Notes: generated by a model not told the origin, from the sequence alone. A DNA stretch of 64,000 nucleotides from Bradyrhizobium aeschynomenes (GCF_013178945.1 NZ_JABFDM010000005.1:62001-126000), one strand, 5' to 3'. Shown: positions 9,244-17,388, counted from the first letter of the stretch. Made by a program: numbers and translations.

Positions 9244-9507
9244 ATGTCGAAAACCATCACCGAAATCCGCTCGATGGCGCGGAGCCATACCAAGACCGCG
9301 ATCAACACGCTGGTCGGCGTGATGCGCTCGACCAAGGCAACCCACGCGGCGCGGGTGTCGGCCGCCAACGCCATCCTCGACCGCGGCTGGGGCAAAGCGC
9401 CTCAGGCGCTGCAGAACGGCGAAGACGGCGCGCTGGAATTGATTCATCGCATCGAGCGTGTGATCGTGCATCCTGAAGCGGCGGACGAAGAGCAGGAGGA
9501 AGAGTGA
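9244..9507 (+). CDS. Small phage protein, possible terminase small-subunit-like
   Basis: 87 residues, helical and basic in the first half (ARSHTKTAINTLVGVMRST, AANAILDRGWGKAPQ) with an acidic tail DEEQEEE. The DNA-binding-like helices and its place ahead of the large terminase suggest a small-terminase or packaging accessory role. I do not recognise a defined family. The original neighbour relation to the terminase is now broken by a 1.5 kb island. Confidence 0.6.
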   Translation: MSKTITEIRSMARSHTKTAINTLVGVMRSTKATHAARVSAANAILDRGWGKAPQALQNGEDGALELIHRIERVIVHPEAADEEQEEE

Positions 9508-9585
9508 CCTGAGGGCGCGGGAAACAGCCCGGGCTCCGCGCTTCTCGTGGCTCGAAGGGTCGTTGCAAGGAATCGTCGCCATAAA

Positions 9586-9600
9586 GTTCTTGCTTTGTAC
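9586..9600 (+). promoter_or_regulatory. Weak LexA-like half-match at the start of the first island
   Basis: GTTC-TTGCTTT-GTAC resembles the alphaproteobacterial LexA box GTTC-N7-GTTC with one mismatch. It is followed by TCTAGGCTTG, very like the TCTAGGGTTG that follows the perfect box at 17374. The similarity between the two island starts is the main reason for listing it. Confidence 0.3.
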
Positions 9601-9642
9601 TCTAGGCTTGTCGATAGTGCGGAGGCTCATTCGGAGGTAGCG

Positions 9643-10137
9643 GTGCGTGTCAGCAGGGGCGGGCTTTTAGCTAGTGCAGTCTTGACGCCGGACCCGTCGG
9701 TACGGAGTTTTCGTTCGGTCGAACGGCTAGGCGCCGTCGCAACGCTACTGTTGGTTTTCTCGTGCAGCGTGGGTTTTGCTCACGATTTCGTCCTCAATTA
9801 TGCGGTCGAAGCGAACGAGGAAATCGATGTCGGTAAGCTCGACGACTGTGACTATGGGCAGAGTTGTGAAATCCGCGCTGCGGGTCTGAACATTGGGATT
9901 GTTGTTCAGCGCGGCGTCACGGATCTTCCGACTATCGATATGACTATTGAAGGGCCACCTGGCTGCTGTCAGGTTGCCGACGCCAGCGCAACATTCCATT
10001 CGATCATCAGATCCGGTTCGCTGCAGCTAGCGATCTATCGGCGTGTCAAAAGAGACCGGGACGAATTTGTCAGGAGCGGGTTCTTTCAGAACGAACAAGT
10101 CGGAAGGATTCACCTTCGGTTTTCGCGAGCGAACTAG
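9643..10137 (+). CDS. Exported protein of unknown function in first island
   Basis: 164 residues from a GTG with GGAGG five bases upstream. A hydrophobic segment (AVATLLLVFSCSVGFAHD) near residue 40 looks like a signal peptide or anchor preceded by an unusually long basic leader. The mature part has cysteines (DDCDYGQSCEI and GPPGCCQVAD) that could form periplasmic disulfides, and a beta-rich pattern. Base composition is lower in GC than the phage genes. No effector-like partner with the shared tail motif is visible beside it, so it may be an orphan immunity-type protein. The function is unrecognised. Confidence 0.55.
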   Translation: MRVSRGGLLASAVLTPDPSVRSFRSVERLGAVATLLLVFSCSVGFAHDFVLNYAVEANEEIDVGKLDDCDYGQSCEIRAAGLNIGIVVQRGVTDLPTIDMTIEGPPGCCQVADASATFHSIIRSGSLQLAIYRRVKRDRDEFVRSGFFQNEQVGRIHLRFSRAN

Positions 10138-10258
10138 GCGAAGCAGTCGCGGGGCTTCAATAGCGGGAATGATGGGACATGGCCAACGGGACGGAACGTC
10201 TTCAGTTTTCGGTCGAGTGCTGGCCGAATGATCGACCCATCGGCGATGAGGTGATGTT

Positions 10259-10615
10259 GTGCGATTGAACAAGGGTGGGCTGATCGCTTCGGTGCTTTAC
10301 GTCATCCATTTTTCGTTGTTCGGCTGCCTGTCTCATTTCGCGGATTTGAAGGCCAGTGTGTTGCTGGCCGAAATCGCTGTTGTTCCAGCCGGTATGATTC
10401 TAGGTCCGGTATGGTCCGCGCTCGGTCTTCATGATCCTCCCTTTGACGCCGGCTCTTGGATGAACAGCTATCTGTTCTATTTCCCCGTGAGCCTGCTTGT
10501 TTCCTACATGGTCGGATGGCTACTGCATGGATCGTGGACGTTGCTCGTCAGAGTCGTCGGTCCCAGCTTGGACCGGCTCGACAATCGTCTGATCAGACGG
10601 TTTCATCGCGATTGA
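10259..10615 (+). CDS. Small membrane protein in first island
   Basis: 118 residues from GTG with GATGAGG upstream. There are three hydrophobic stretches (GGLIASVLYVIHFSLFGCL, VLLAEIAVVPAGMILGPVW and YLFYFPVSLLVSYMVGWLLH) and a basic cytoplasmic-looking tail ending RRFHRD. It belongs to no family I recognise. Like the small membrane proteins beside the two tagged proteins further right, it could be an immunity protein, here without a recognisable partner. Confidence 0.55.
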   Translation: MRLNKGGLIASVLYVIHFSLFGCLSHFADLKASVLLAEIAVVPAGMILGPVWSALGLHDPPFDAGSWMNSYLFYFPVSLLVSYMVGWLLHGSWTLLVRVVGPSLDRLDNRLIRRFHRD

Positions 10616-11037
10616 CGGCGCTGAACCGCGCCTGGCTCACTCAGCTGGATTGTAGCGTGAGATCGCGTGAAGGCCGTGCTCGGCATCATCCTGAATTCAA
10701 GTCGTTTCGGGGGCTGCCGCATCGTGAAAGGGCCCGGCGGCGGGGCTGACACTCCCTCCGGGCGATTGGGACGTTTTCCCAGTGGATCGAACGGCGGCGA
10801 GCGGACGGAGTCCGCCTCATCGTTCGATGCGCGGTTTGGGGACTGGATCGATGAAACGGCGGGAGCCGCGCCTCCGGAGCGGGGCGAGTCAGGTTCGATC
10901 GTCGAAGAGTGTCGGCCGGTGCGCCGTCTGAGGTCACGGCAGGTGTCCTCCGGCGCCTAATCCGTGTTCGAAACCGGAGCTCCGCCGGAGCCATTCCTGT
11001 TCGATCGAGATTAACACCTGGAAGAAGCAGGTGATCA
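10616..11037. other. No convincing gene; right end of first island
   Basis: About 420 bases between the small membrane protein and the terminase. A 97-codon open frame on the plus strand (from 10667) has low-complexity Gly/Arg/Ser composition and no ribosome site, so I do not call it. A purine-rich stretch (GGAAGAAGCAGG) at the right end serves the terminase start. No copy of the shared tail motif was seen here in any frame I checked. Confidence 0.5.
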
Positions 11038-12324
11038 TTGTCCACCCTCAAGATCCCCACTGCGAAAGTGTTCGAGCCGTTGCTCGCGCCGGCGCGCTAC
11101 AAGGGCGCGTTCGGTGGCCGCGGCTCGGGCAAGTCGCATTTCTTCGGCGAGTTGCTGGTCGAGACCTGCCAGGCCGAGCGCGGCACGCTGGCCGTCTGCA
11201 TCCGCGAGGCGCAGCGCACACTGGCCCAATCGTCCAAACGGCTGATCGAAGGCAAGATCGCAGCGCTCGGGTTGGGCCAGGGCTTCCGGTCGTTCAGCGA
11301 TCGCATTATGACGCCCGGCGACGGGCTCATCATTTTTCGCGGCATGCAGGACCACACCGCGGAGTCGATCAAGTCGCTGGAGGGATTTCGCATCGCCTGG
11401 ATCGACGAGGCGCAGACCTTGAGCGCGCGCTCGCTGTCGCTGTTACGGCCGACGATCCGCGCGCCGCGCTCCGAATTGTGGGCGAGCTGGAATCCGCGCC
11501 GCAAGTCGGATGCCGTCGACGATTTTCTGCGAGGTCGCGGGGCGGACGGCGCCGTCGTCGTCAAGGCCAGCTGGCGCGACAATCCATGGTTTCCGCCGGT
11601 GCTGGACGAGGAGCGGCGGCTCGACCTGGCGATCTATCCGGACCGCTACGAGCACATCTGGGAGGGCGACTACGTGCGCGCGTTCGAAGGGGCCTATTTC
11701 GCCGAACTGCTGGCCCAGGCCAGGCGCGAGGGACGGATCGGGAAGGTGTCCGCGGATCCGCTGCTGCCGCTGCGAGCGTTCATCGATATCGGCGGCGCCG
11801 GCGCCACGGCCGACGCCTTCACGATCTGGATCGTGCAATGGGTCGGCAACGAGGTTCGGGTGCTCGATTATTATGAGGCCGTGGGGCAGGTGCTGGCCTT
11901 CCACGTCAACTGGCTGCGCGCGCGGGGCTATCAGAATGCCATTCTCTACCTTCCGCATGATGGCCTCGCGACCAATGCCGTCACCGGCAAGCGCTATGCC
12001 GATCATCTGCGCGAAGCCGGTTTCGCCGTCGAGCCGCCGCTCAAGAACCAGGGCAGGGGCGCGGCGATGATGCGCATCGAGGCGTTGCGTCGGCTCGGCC
12101 CGCAGCTCTGGTTCAACGCAGCGACCACAGAAGCCGGCCGGGAGGCGCTCGGCTTCTATCACGAGCGCAGGGACGAGGCACGCAATGTCGGGCTCGGCCC
12201 CGAGCACGACTGGTCGTCGCACGCCGCCGACGCGATCGGACTGATGGCGGTCTGCTACGAGGCGCCGCCGCGAGCCGCGAGCTTCAACCGCCCGATCCGA
12301 TACCAGGATGCGGGGTGGCGGTGA
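11038..12324 (+). CDS. Phage terminase large subunit
   Basis: ATP-driven DNA packaging motor and headful nuclease. 428 residues from TTG. Walker A is GGRGSGKS at residues 26-33 and Walker B with catalytic acid is IAWIDEAQ near 119-126. The C-terminal RNase H-like nuclease has FIDIGGAGATADAF near 250 and a final acidic site in DWSSHAADAIGLM. This is the PBSX/phage terminase_3-like type. It appears intact. It is normally followed directly by the portal gene; here a 1 kb island with two divergent genes lies between. Confidence 0.92.
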   Translation: MSTLKIPTAKVFEPLLAPARYKGAFGGRGSGKSHFFGELLVETCQAERGTLAVCIREAQRTLAQSSKRLIEGKIAALGLGQGFRSFSDRIMTPGDGLIIFRGMQDHTAESIKSLEGFRIAWIDEAQTLSARSLSLLRPTIRAPRSELWASWNPRRKSDAVDDFLRGRGADGAVVVKASWRDNPWFPPVLDEERRLDLAIYPDRYEHIWEGDYVRAFEGAYFAELLAQARREGRIGKVSADPLLPLRAFIDIGGAGATADAFTIWIVQWVGNEVRVLDYYEAVGQVLAFHVNWLRARGYQNAILYLPHDGLATNAVTGKRYADHLREAGFAVEPPLKNQGRGAAMMRIEALRRLGPQLWFNAATTEAGREALGFYHERRDEARNVGLGPEHDWSSHAADAIGLMAVCYEAPPRAASFNRPIRYQDAGWR

Positions 12325-12360
12325 TATCGCGGCAGACGTGAGCTGGTCCTTCAGCGGCAG

Positions 12361-12615
12361 TCAGGCCGATTTGTCTCGGTCCGGCTCGCGGAGAGACGGC
12401 ACCTGTGGCGGGTTGCCGAACACTGCTGCAAAAAACCTGGCGAGGTGGATGGCCAGGAATGATGCAATGCCAGCCAGGATTCCCTCGTCTCCAAACAGGA
12501 AATACCAGGCGCCGCACATGAATGCGAGAATGAGGACATTGACCATCATGGACTTCAGACAGCCTTGCACGGCGCTCTTCTGAGTGCCTGCCAGCTGATT
12601 GTCTGCCTGTGTCAT
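12361..12615 (-). CDS. 84-aa membrane protein, candidate immunity protein for the glycine-zipper protein
   Basis: Transcribed against the phage genes. The sequence has a polar start (MTQADNQLAGTQKSAVQ), two hydrophobic segments (SMMVNVLILAFMCGAWYFLF and GILAGIASFLAIHLARFFAA) and a short charged tail. The ATG lies about 50 bases from the start of the tagged protein on the other strand, so they share one divergent promoter region. The position, size and membrane topology are what one expects of an immunity protein expressed apart from the phage operon. Function is inferred from context only. Confidence 0.55.
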   Translation of the reverse strand: MTQADNQLAGTQKSAVQGCLKSMMVNVLILAFMCGAWYFLFGDEGILAGIASFLAIHLARFFAAVFGNPPQVPSLREPDRDKSA

Positions 12616-12663
12616 GGGACTCGTCAGGTGCTCGCGTGAACGACGACTACGATGGAGTACAGA

Positions 12664-13326
12664 ATGGCTGCCGAAAAGCTCGTTGCGAAGCTCATCAATA
12701 TGATTGCGCAGAGTCAAGCGAAGAAGGAGACGTTATCTCGATATGCCGCGCCGCGTCGAGATGATGTTCTCCACGATGGGATGGTCGGATCGGGAGAGAC
12801 CTGGGGTGGAATCCTGGGCGCAACACTGGGAGGAATAGGGGGAGAAATCGTCGGTGGTCTGCCGGGGGCCGTCGCGGGCTCAGTGGCGCTCGGAACGGGT
12901 GGATCGCTGGCCGGCGGGTGGGCGGCCCATGGCGCTTACCGGGAGGGGCAGCTCATCCGAGAGATCCTCACAAATCCCCAGGACTGGACGGTCGATGCGG
13001 CCGGCGCCATCGTGCCGGTGATGCCGCCCGCGGATCCGAATGCCGCACCTCCGCAGGGCGCGGCCCCGCGATCAGGGATGGTCAACAATTCAAGCTCACT
13101 GCCCTGCTGGGCGCGGTCGGAGTTGGCGACCCCATCCACCAGCCGTGCGGCCGCCGGCCGTCCCGGCGGCTTTCCCGGTCTGATCGCGGGCACCGGCAAC
13201 ACCGACGCGATGGATTCGGCGCGCATGCAACCGCCGGCAGGCGGCCTGCTTGGGATGATCCAGGACTACATGCGCACGCAGTCGGTCGACGATGGCGCCG
13301 GTGCCTCCGCCTGGCCTCCGCGATGA
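12664..13326 (+). CDS. Glycine-zipper protein with shared C-terminal tail motif (candidate effector A)
   Basis: 220 residues, chosen ATG with GGAG seven bases upstream. An amphipathic N-terminus is followed by a long GxxxG-rich hydrophobic block near residues 42-95 (GGILGATLGGIGGEIVGG, GSVALGTGGSLAGGWAAHG), typical of glycine-zipper membrane-inserting proteins. A Pro/Ala linker follows, then the tail PPAGGLLGMIQDYMRTQ about 20 residues from the end. There is no signal peptide. The same tail (APAGGLLGMIRDYLLTD) ends the protein at 14530. It lies between terminase and portal and reads with them, while the small membrane gene reads away. Role as a pore-forming cargo toxin is inference. Confidence 0.6.
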   Translation: MAAEKLVAKLINMIAQSQAKKETLSRYAAPRRDDVLHDGMVGSGETWGGILGATLGGIGGEIVGGLPGAVAGSVALGTGGSLAGGWAAHGAYREGQLIREILTNPQDWTVDAAGAIVPVMPPADPNAAPPQGAAPRSGMVNNSSSLPCWARSELATPSTSRAAAGRPGGFPGLIAGTGNTDAMDSARMQPPAGGLLGMIQDYMRTQSVDDGAGASAWPPR

Positions 13327-13389
13327 GCCTCCGTATCGTACGAGGGTCCCAAACCTGACAATGGCGTTCTCAATGACGTGGATCTGATC

Positions 13390-13965
13390 ATGCCGAAAAT
13401 GACGACCTCCGACCTCAAGTCCATGCTCGCCGCCGAAAAGGCCGATGCGCTGGCCGCCATCTCCGCGGCGCGGCTCGCCGAGGAGCGTGCCGATGCCATG
13501 GATTACTATCTCGGCAACATGAAGAAGGACATGCCGACGCAGGAGGGGCGGTCACGCGCCGTCTCCACCGATGTCGCCGACACGGTCGAAGGCCTGATGC
13601 CGCATCTGATGGACATTTTCGCGGGTTCCGACGAGGTCGTGCGCTTCGAGCCGGTCGGTCCCGAGGACGAGGCGGCTGCGGCGCAGGAGACTGATTACGT
13701 CAATCACGTCTTCATGCAGCAAAATCCCGGGTTCATGGTCTTGTACTCCTTCATCAAGGACGCTCTGCTGTCGAAAGTCGGAGTCGTCAAGGTCTGGTGG
13801 GAGGAGCGCGAGGAGGAGAATCGCGAGACCTATTACGACCTGACCGAGGATCAGTTCGCGCTGCTGGCCGAGTCCGTCATGGCATCCGACGGCGCGATAC
13901 GGATCGTGGCGCACACGATGCGTGGTGCAGAACCGGATGTAAAACCGCGGCAGCCGGCATCTTGA
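13390..13965 (+). CDS. Phage portal protein, N-terminal fragment
   Basis: 191 residues forming the start of a large portal protein (MTTSDLKSMLAAEKADALAA..., AVSTDVADTVEGLMPHLMDIF, FIKDALLSKVGVVKVWW). The frame goes off-family after RIVAHTMRGAEPD and stops soon after. The rest of the protein continues 1.4 kb downstream at 15381, beginning with PITHDVTIVTTRK. The portal normally forms the 12-fold ring through which DNA enters the head. Whether the two pieces can still assemble is unknown; I treat the gene as disrupted. Confidence 0.8.
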   Translation: MPKMTTSDLKSMLAAEKADALAAISAARLAEERADAMDYYLGNMKKDMPTQEGRSRAVSTDVADTVEGLMPHLMDIFAGSDEVVRFEPVGPEDEAAAAQETDYVNHVFMQQNPGFMVLYSFIKDALLSKVGVVKVWWEEREEENRETYYDLTEDQFALLAESVMASDGAIRIVAHTMRGAEPDVKPRQPAS

Positions 13966-14151
13966 ATGCAGAGCTCAGATCCACCACGGGCCAGCATGAA
14001 CGCGGAATCGGCACGTCAAGCGGCGGATCTTGGCTGGGAGAAACTCCGGCAGGAACGCTGAGCCCGTGAGCGCTCTGGGCGCTGAACGCGGAGTAGCCGA
14101 TCGTACTTCCCACAGTTCTTGCGGGGGAGCGCCTGTCTCGTTGTTGGGTCC

Positions 14152-14508
14152 TCAGCTCAGTGCGCCCAAAATCATGACGATGAGAAAGCCGAGGACCGAC
14201 CAGACCCATATGATCCGCTGCCGCCGGATTGCGATCTTCAGCCGTACTCGACCGGGCTCCGTCAGCTTCGTCGGATCCATTGCGGAGAAGCGAAATCCGA
14301 AAAAGGGCCATGTCTTGTAATAGCCCGGCTTCATGTAGCGCATGTCGGAGGCGCTCGGAGCGATATGGTTGTGGATGATACGGAAATCATTCAGCAAGAG
14401 GGCCCACAGCGGCAGGCCCGCAACCATCCAAATGAGAGCGAAGCCGATTATCGCGTCGGACATGTTTGCAGCGCTGGCCGAGGTGTCGATCGCAGCCGAT
14501 CGTTTCAT
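14152..14508 (-). CDS. 118-aa two-helix membrane protein, candidate immunity protein for effector B
   Basis: Reads against the phage genes. There are two clear membrane segments (MSDAIIGFALIWMVAGLPLW and the C-terminal IIWVWSVLGFLIVMILGAL) enclosing a polar loop with IIHNHIAPSASDMRYMKPGYY. Its start lies only 21 bases from the start of the divergent tagged gene. ATG 14463 is an alternative start. I recognise no family; the arrangement mirrors the membrane gene at 12361 beside its tagged partner. Confidence 0.6.
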   Translation of the reverse strand: MKRSAAIDTSASAANMSDAIIGFALIWMVAGLPLWALLLNDFRIIHNHIAPSASDMRYMKPGYYKTWPFFGFRFSAMDPTKLTEPGRVRLKIAIRRQRIIWVWSVLGFLIVMILGALS

Positions 14509-14529
14509 TCAGTTGATAAAGGTAGCCAA

Positions 14530-15336
14530 ATGTCGGTCAATGAGAAAGGAAATCTTCGTCCGGATGGCATCTCGTTGGAGCTACCCTGGTTCGGGCTCGG
14601 AGGGACATACTATTGGAATCCGGGAGGGCCGACTGCACCAAATGTAACCTTGACGGGAGGTCTGGGGAAGGGAGGTGGCGGATTGCACCTCATCCATCTC
14701 AGAAAGGGCATGTCGTCCGAAGACACTCTCAGGTTCGGTGCGTCGATCAACGTGCCGTCGTTCAGCGTTAACGCGACCATTCCGGACGAATCCGGCGTTC
14801 CGCTGCCTTGGAAGGCAAAAGTGTCGTCGATCGGTGTAGGAGCCGCAATTCCCGGCGTCGGCGTAAACTTTACGGCGACGCCGGCGCAGGTCGCCGCCTT
14901 CATCAGAAAATACATTCTGAATCCCGTCATGGGGGCGGGCAGCCAGTCTTCGGCGCCTGGAGGCGTTCCCCAGAGCGCGCCGATCCGATTCGAGCGCGAC
15001 GCCGAACGGCCGATACCCTATGCTGCACCGTGGCCGGGCAGGGAACCATTTGAGTCGACGATCTCTCCGTGGTCGTCCAACTACGTCGGCGGCCGCTATG
15101 CGCCGTCGGCTCGTCGCGTTTCGGGTGCTCGCCCCGATCGTCCATTTTCCGACGGTGTGCCGGCCATCCCCTACATTAAGGACAGGAGAGCAACTCCCGG
15201 AGATCCGCCGGACGTGGCTGCTGCCGTCGTGGGAGACGGGTCTGGAGTCGGCGGGCAGATGGCCCCGGCCGGCGGCCTTCTCGGCATGATCCGGGACTAC
15301 CTCCTGACCGACGCAGCTCGAAGCGACAGCCGTTAG
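14530..15336 (+). CDS. Signal-less protein with shared C-terminal tail motif (candidate effector B)
   Basis: 268 residues from the ATG that begins MSVNEKGNLRPDG; the open frame extends further upstream but overlaps the divergent gene. The N-terminal 150 residues are Gly- and beta-rich (WFGLGGTYYWNPGGP, TLTGGLGKGGGGLHL, FGASINVPSFSVNATIP, GVGAAIPGVGVNFTATPAQ), a pattern that could be a membrane-active domain. A Pro-rich disordered linker follows, then APAGGLLGMIRDYLLTD, 12 residues from the end. It has no signal peptide and no recognised family. The shared tail with the 12664 protein is the strongest link between the islands. Confidence 0.6.
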   Translation: MSVNEKGNLRPDGISLELPWFGLGGTYYWNPGGPTAPNVTLTGGLGKGGGGLHLIHLRKGMSSEDTLRFGASINVPSFSVNATIPDESGVPLPWKAKVSSIGVGAAIPGVGVNFTATPAQVAAFIRKYILNPVMGAGSQSSAPGGVPQSAPIRFERDAERPIPYAAPWPGREPFESTISPWSSNYVGGRYAPSARRVSGARPDRPFSDGVPAIPYIKDRRATPGDPPDVAAAVVGDGSGVGGQMAPAGGLLGMIRDYLLTDAARSDSR

Positions 15337-15380
15337 ACGCTGTTACATCTGTTTCTCCATCACAGAACGGGTCTATCGCC

Positions 15381-17042
15381 ATGACCATGCCTCTTCAGTC
15401 GGCGCTGCCGCAACCGGCGCCGGCACCGATCACGCACGACGTCACCATCGTGACCACCCGGAAATTCGCGCAGGCGCGCGTCTTGGGGGTGCCGCCCGAG
15501 GAGTTCGGTATCGAGCGCGGCGCGCGCTCGATACGCGACTGCAACTATTGCTTCCACGAGATCGTCACCAAGACCGAGGCGCAACTGATTGCCGAAGGGT
15601 TCGACGCCGCGCAGATCCGCTCGCTCGGCGACGATGGCGGGACGACCGGGGTCGAGACGCTCGCACGCGATACGGTCGACGAGCGTTCGCGGGCATCGTC
15701 GAGCGCAGCGAATTCGGGCACCAGGCTCGTGCGTATCACCGAGCACTATGTCCGGATGGACTATGAAGGTGAGGGACAGCCCTGCCTGTACCAGGTCATC
15801 ACCGGCGGCGACCAGAGCGAGATCCTGCGCAAGGACGGTCAGGACTGCATCACGCCGTTCGACGCAATCCCGTTCGCGGCCACGACGCCGGTGCCGATGA
15901 CCCATCGATTTTTCGGTCGCTCGATTGCCGATCTGGTGATGCCGCTGCAGCGGGAGAAGACGGCGCTGAAGCGGGGGGCGCTGGACAATCTCTATCTGCA
16001 CAACAATCCGCGCGTTGAGGTGGCCGAGCAGAACGCGGGCCCCAATACACTCGACGATCTCCTGGTCTCGCGTCCTGGAGGCGTCGTCCGCACCAAGACG
16101 GCCGGCGGGCTGAACTGGCAGGTGGTACCTGATATCACCAGCTCGATCTATCCGATGCTCCAATATATCGACGCCGAGCTCGAAAGCCGCTCGGGACTCT
16201 CGAGGCAAGCGCAGGGCATCGACGCCAACGCGCTGCAGAACCAGTCGGCGACGGCGGTGGCGCAGGTGTTCTCCGCCTCGCAGATGCGCATCAAGCTGAT
16301 CGCGCGTATCATGGCCGAAGGCGTCCGCGACATGTTCGGACTCCTGCATGCGACCATCCGCAAGCATGGGCAGCAGCGCCAGACGGTACGGCTGCGCAAC
16401 GCCTGGGTCCAGGTCGATCCGCGCAGCTGGAAGACCCGCGACGACATGACGATCGAGGTCGGGCTCGGATCGGGCGGCAAGGCGCAGCAGTTCGCGCAGA
16501 CCATGGCGATCGCCAACGTGCAGAAGGAGCTGGCGATGGCCGGCAAGGTCCATCTGGTCGGTGATCGCGAGCTCTACAACACGGCCGCCGAGCTGACGCG
16601 GATCATGGGACACAAGAACCCTGGCCGCTTCTTCAACGATCCCGCCGCGGTCGATCCGCAGACCGGGCGCCTGCTGCATCCGCCGCCGGCGCCACCGCAG
16701 CCGCCGCCCGATCCGAAGCTGCTCGCCGCGCAGGCGCGGGTGCAGACCGAGCAGGCGATTGCCGCCCACAAGGCGCAACTGGCGCAGCAGCAGGCGCACA
16801 ATGATCTGGTCCATCAGCAGGTGAAGATGCAGGCCGAGATCGAGCTGGCCAAGATCAAGGCCGGACTGGACGCAAAGATTGCGCTGCTCGATGCACATCT
16901 CAAGACGATGGAAGAGGGACAGAAGCGCGAGCAGGCGCAGGCGGCGCATGAGATGAAGATCGCCGAGGCGGCGATCGACTTCGCCGCCGTCGCCGCTCGG
17001 GATCGGGGATCCCACAGCGAGACGGAGCGACGCCATGACTGA
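15381..17042 (+). CDS. Phage portal protein, C-terminal fragment
   Basis: 553 residues continuing the portal begun at 13390 (VPPEEFGIERGARSIRDCNY, RFFGRSIADLVMPLQREKTA, LYLHNNPRVEV, RQAQGIDANALQNQSATAV), with a long helical, Gln/Ala-rich C-terminus (HKAQLAQQQAHNDLVHQQ) as in P22-like portals. The ATG has only a weak upstream site. The first 14 residues (MTMPLQSALPQPAP) may be linker that now serves as a leader. The gene ends overlapping the next by eight bases. Confidence 0.82.
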   Translation: MTMPLQSALPQPAPAPITHDVTIVTTRKFAQARVLGVPPEEFGIERGARSIRDCNYCFHEIVTKTEAQLIAEGFDAAQIRSLGDDGGTTGVETLARDTVDERSRASSSAANSGTRLVRITEHYVRMDYEGEGQPCLYQVITGGDQSEILRKDGQDCITPFDAIPFAATTPVPMTHRFFGRSIADLVMPLQREKTALKRGALDNLYLHNNPRVEVAEQNAGPNTLDDLLVSRPGGVVRTKTAGGLNWQVVPDITSSIYPMLQYIDAELESRSGLSRQAQGIDANALQNQSATAVAQVFSASQMRIKLIARIMAEGVRDMFGLLHATIRKHGQQRQTVRLRNAWVQVDPRSWKTRDDMTIEVGLGSGGKAQQFAQTMAIANVQKELAMAGKVHLVGDRELYNTAAELTRIMGHKNPGRFFNDPAAVDPQTGRLLHPPPAPPQPPPDPKLLAAQARVQTEQAIAAHKAQLAQQQAHNDLVHQQVKMQAEIELAKIKAGLDAKIALLDAHLKTMEEGQKREQAQAAHEMKIAEAAIDFAAVAARDRGSHSETERRHD

Positions 17043-17334
17043 CGAGAGCCCCCTGCAACAGACCGCCGCCCGCGGCAGCCGCGCCAAGGCGCTGCTCGAC
17101 GACGAACTGCTCGCCGGCGCGTTCGATGCGCTCGAGGCGAGCTACAGCTCGGCCTGGCGACAGACCCTGATTGACGACGTCGCCGGCCGCGAGAAGCTGT
17201 TTCTCGCCATCAACATCGTCGGCAAGGTGCGCGATCATCTCGGCGCAATGGTCGCCAACGGCAGGCTGGCGCAGGCTGAGCTGAAGGAGCTCGCGCAGAC
17301 GGCGGAGCGCAGGAAGCGGTTTGGCGTGCTCTGA
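17035..17334 (+). CDS. Small phage protein between portal and capsid
   Basis: 99 residues, helical, mixed charge (ALLDDELLAGAFDALEASY, REKLFLAINIVGKVRDHLGA). Its start overlaps the portal stop by eight bases, so it is translationally coupled to it. I do not recognise a family; position suggests a head accessory or scaffold-like role. It appears intact. The third large island begins just behind it. Confidence 0.7.
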   Translation: MTDESPLQQTAARGSRAKALLDDELLAGAFDALEASYSSAWRQTLIDDVAGREKLFLAINIVGKVRDHLGAMVANGRLAQAELKELAQTAERRKRFGVL

Positions 17335-17366
17335 GCTGGTTCGACCGAGGACAATCAAAAGCTGTA

Positions 17367-17388
17367 TTGACTTGTTCATTGTTTGTTC
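17367..17388 (+). promoter_or_regulatory. Promoter with LexA-type box at the start of the large island
   Basis: GTTC-ATTGTTT-GTTC (17374-17388) is a perfect match to the direct-repeat LexA box known in alphaproteobacteria (GTTC-N7-GTTC). It overlaps a TTGACT -35-like element (17367-17372), with TCTAGG at the -10 distance. It lies upstream of the propeller and peptidase genes, so SOS control of this island is plausible. Confidence 0.5.

Larger units (their letters stand above)
13930..15390. mobile_element. Cargo island inserted inside the portal gene
   Basis: About 1.4 kb of lower-GC DNA separates two collinear portal fragments. It holds a minus-strand membrane protein gene and a plus-strand tagged gene, plus a 21-codon frame (MNAESARQAADLGWEKLRQE..., 13996-14061) that may be a remnant. 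No transposase, inverted ends or clear target duplication could be seen by eye, so the mechanism is unknown; recombination with a related phage that carried cargo is one option. The limits are approximate. Confidence 0.65.

Noticed and set aside
10667..10960. 97-codon frame before the terminase
   Set aside because: Low-complexity Gly/Ser/Arg sequence, no ribosome site, no match to the tail motif of the cargo proteins.
13930..15390. Insertion sequence inside the portal gene
   Set aside because: No transposase, inverted terminal repeats or target duplication could be found; the segment carries a cargo pair instead.
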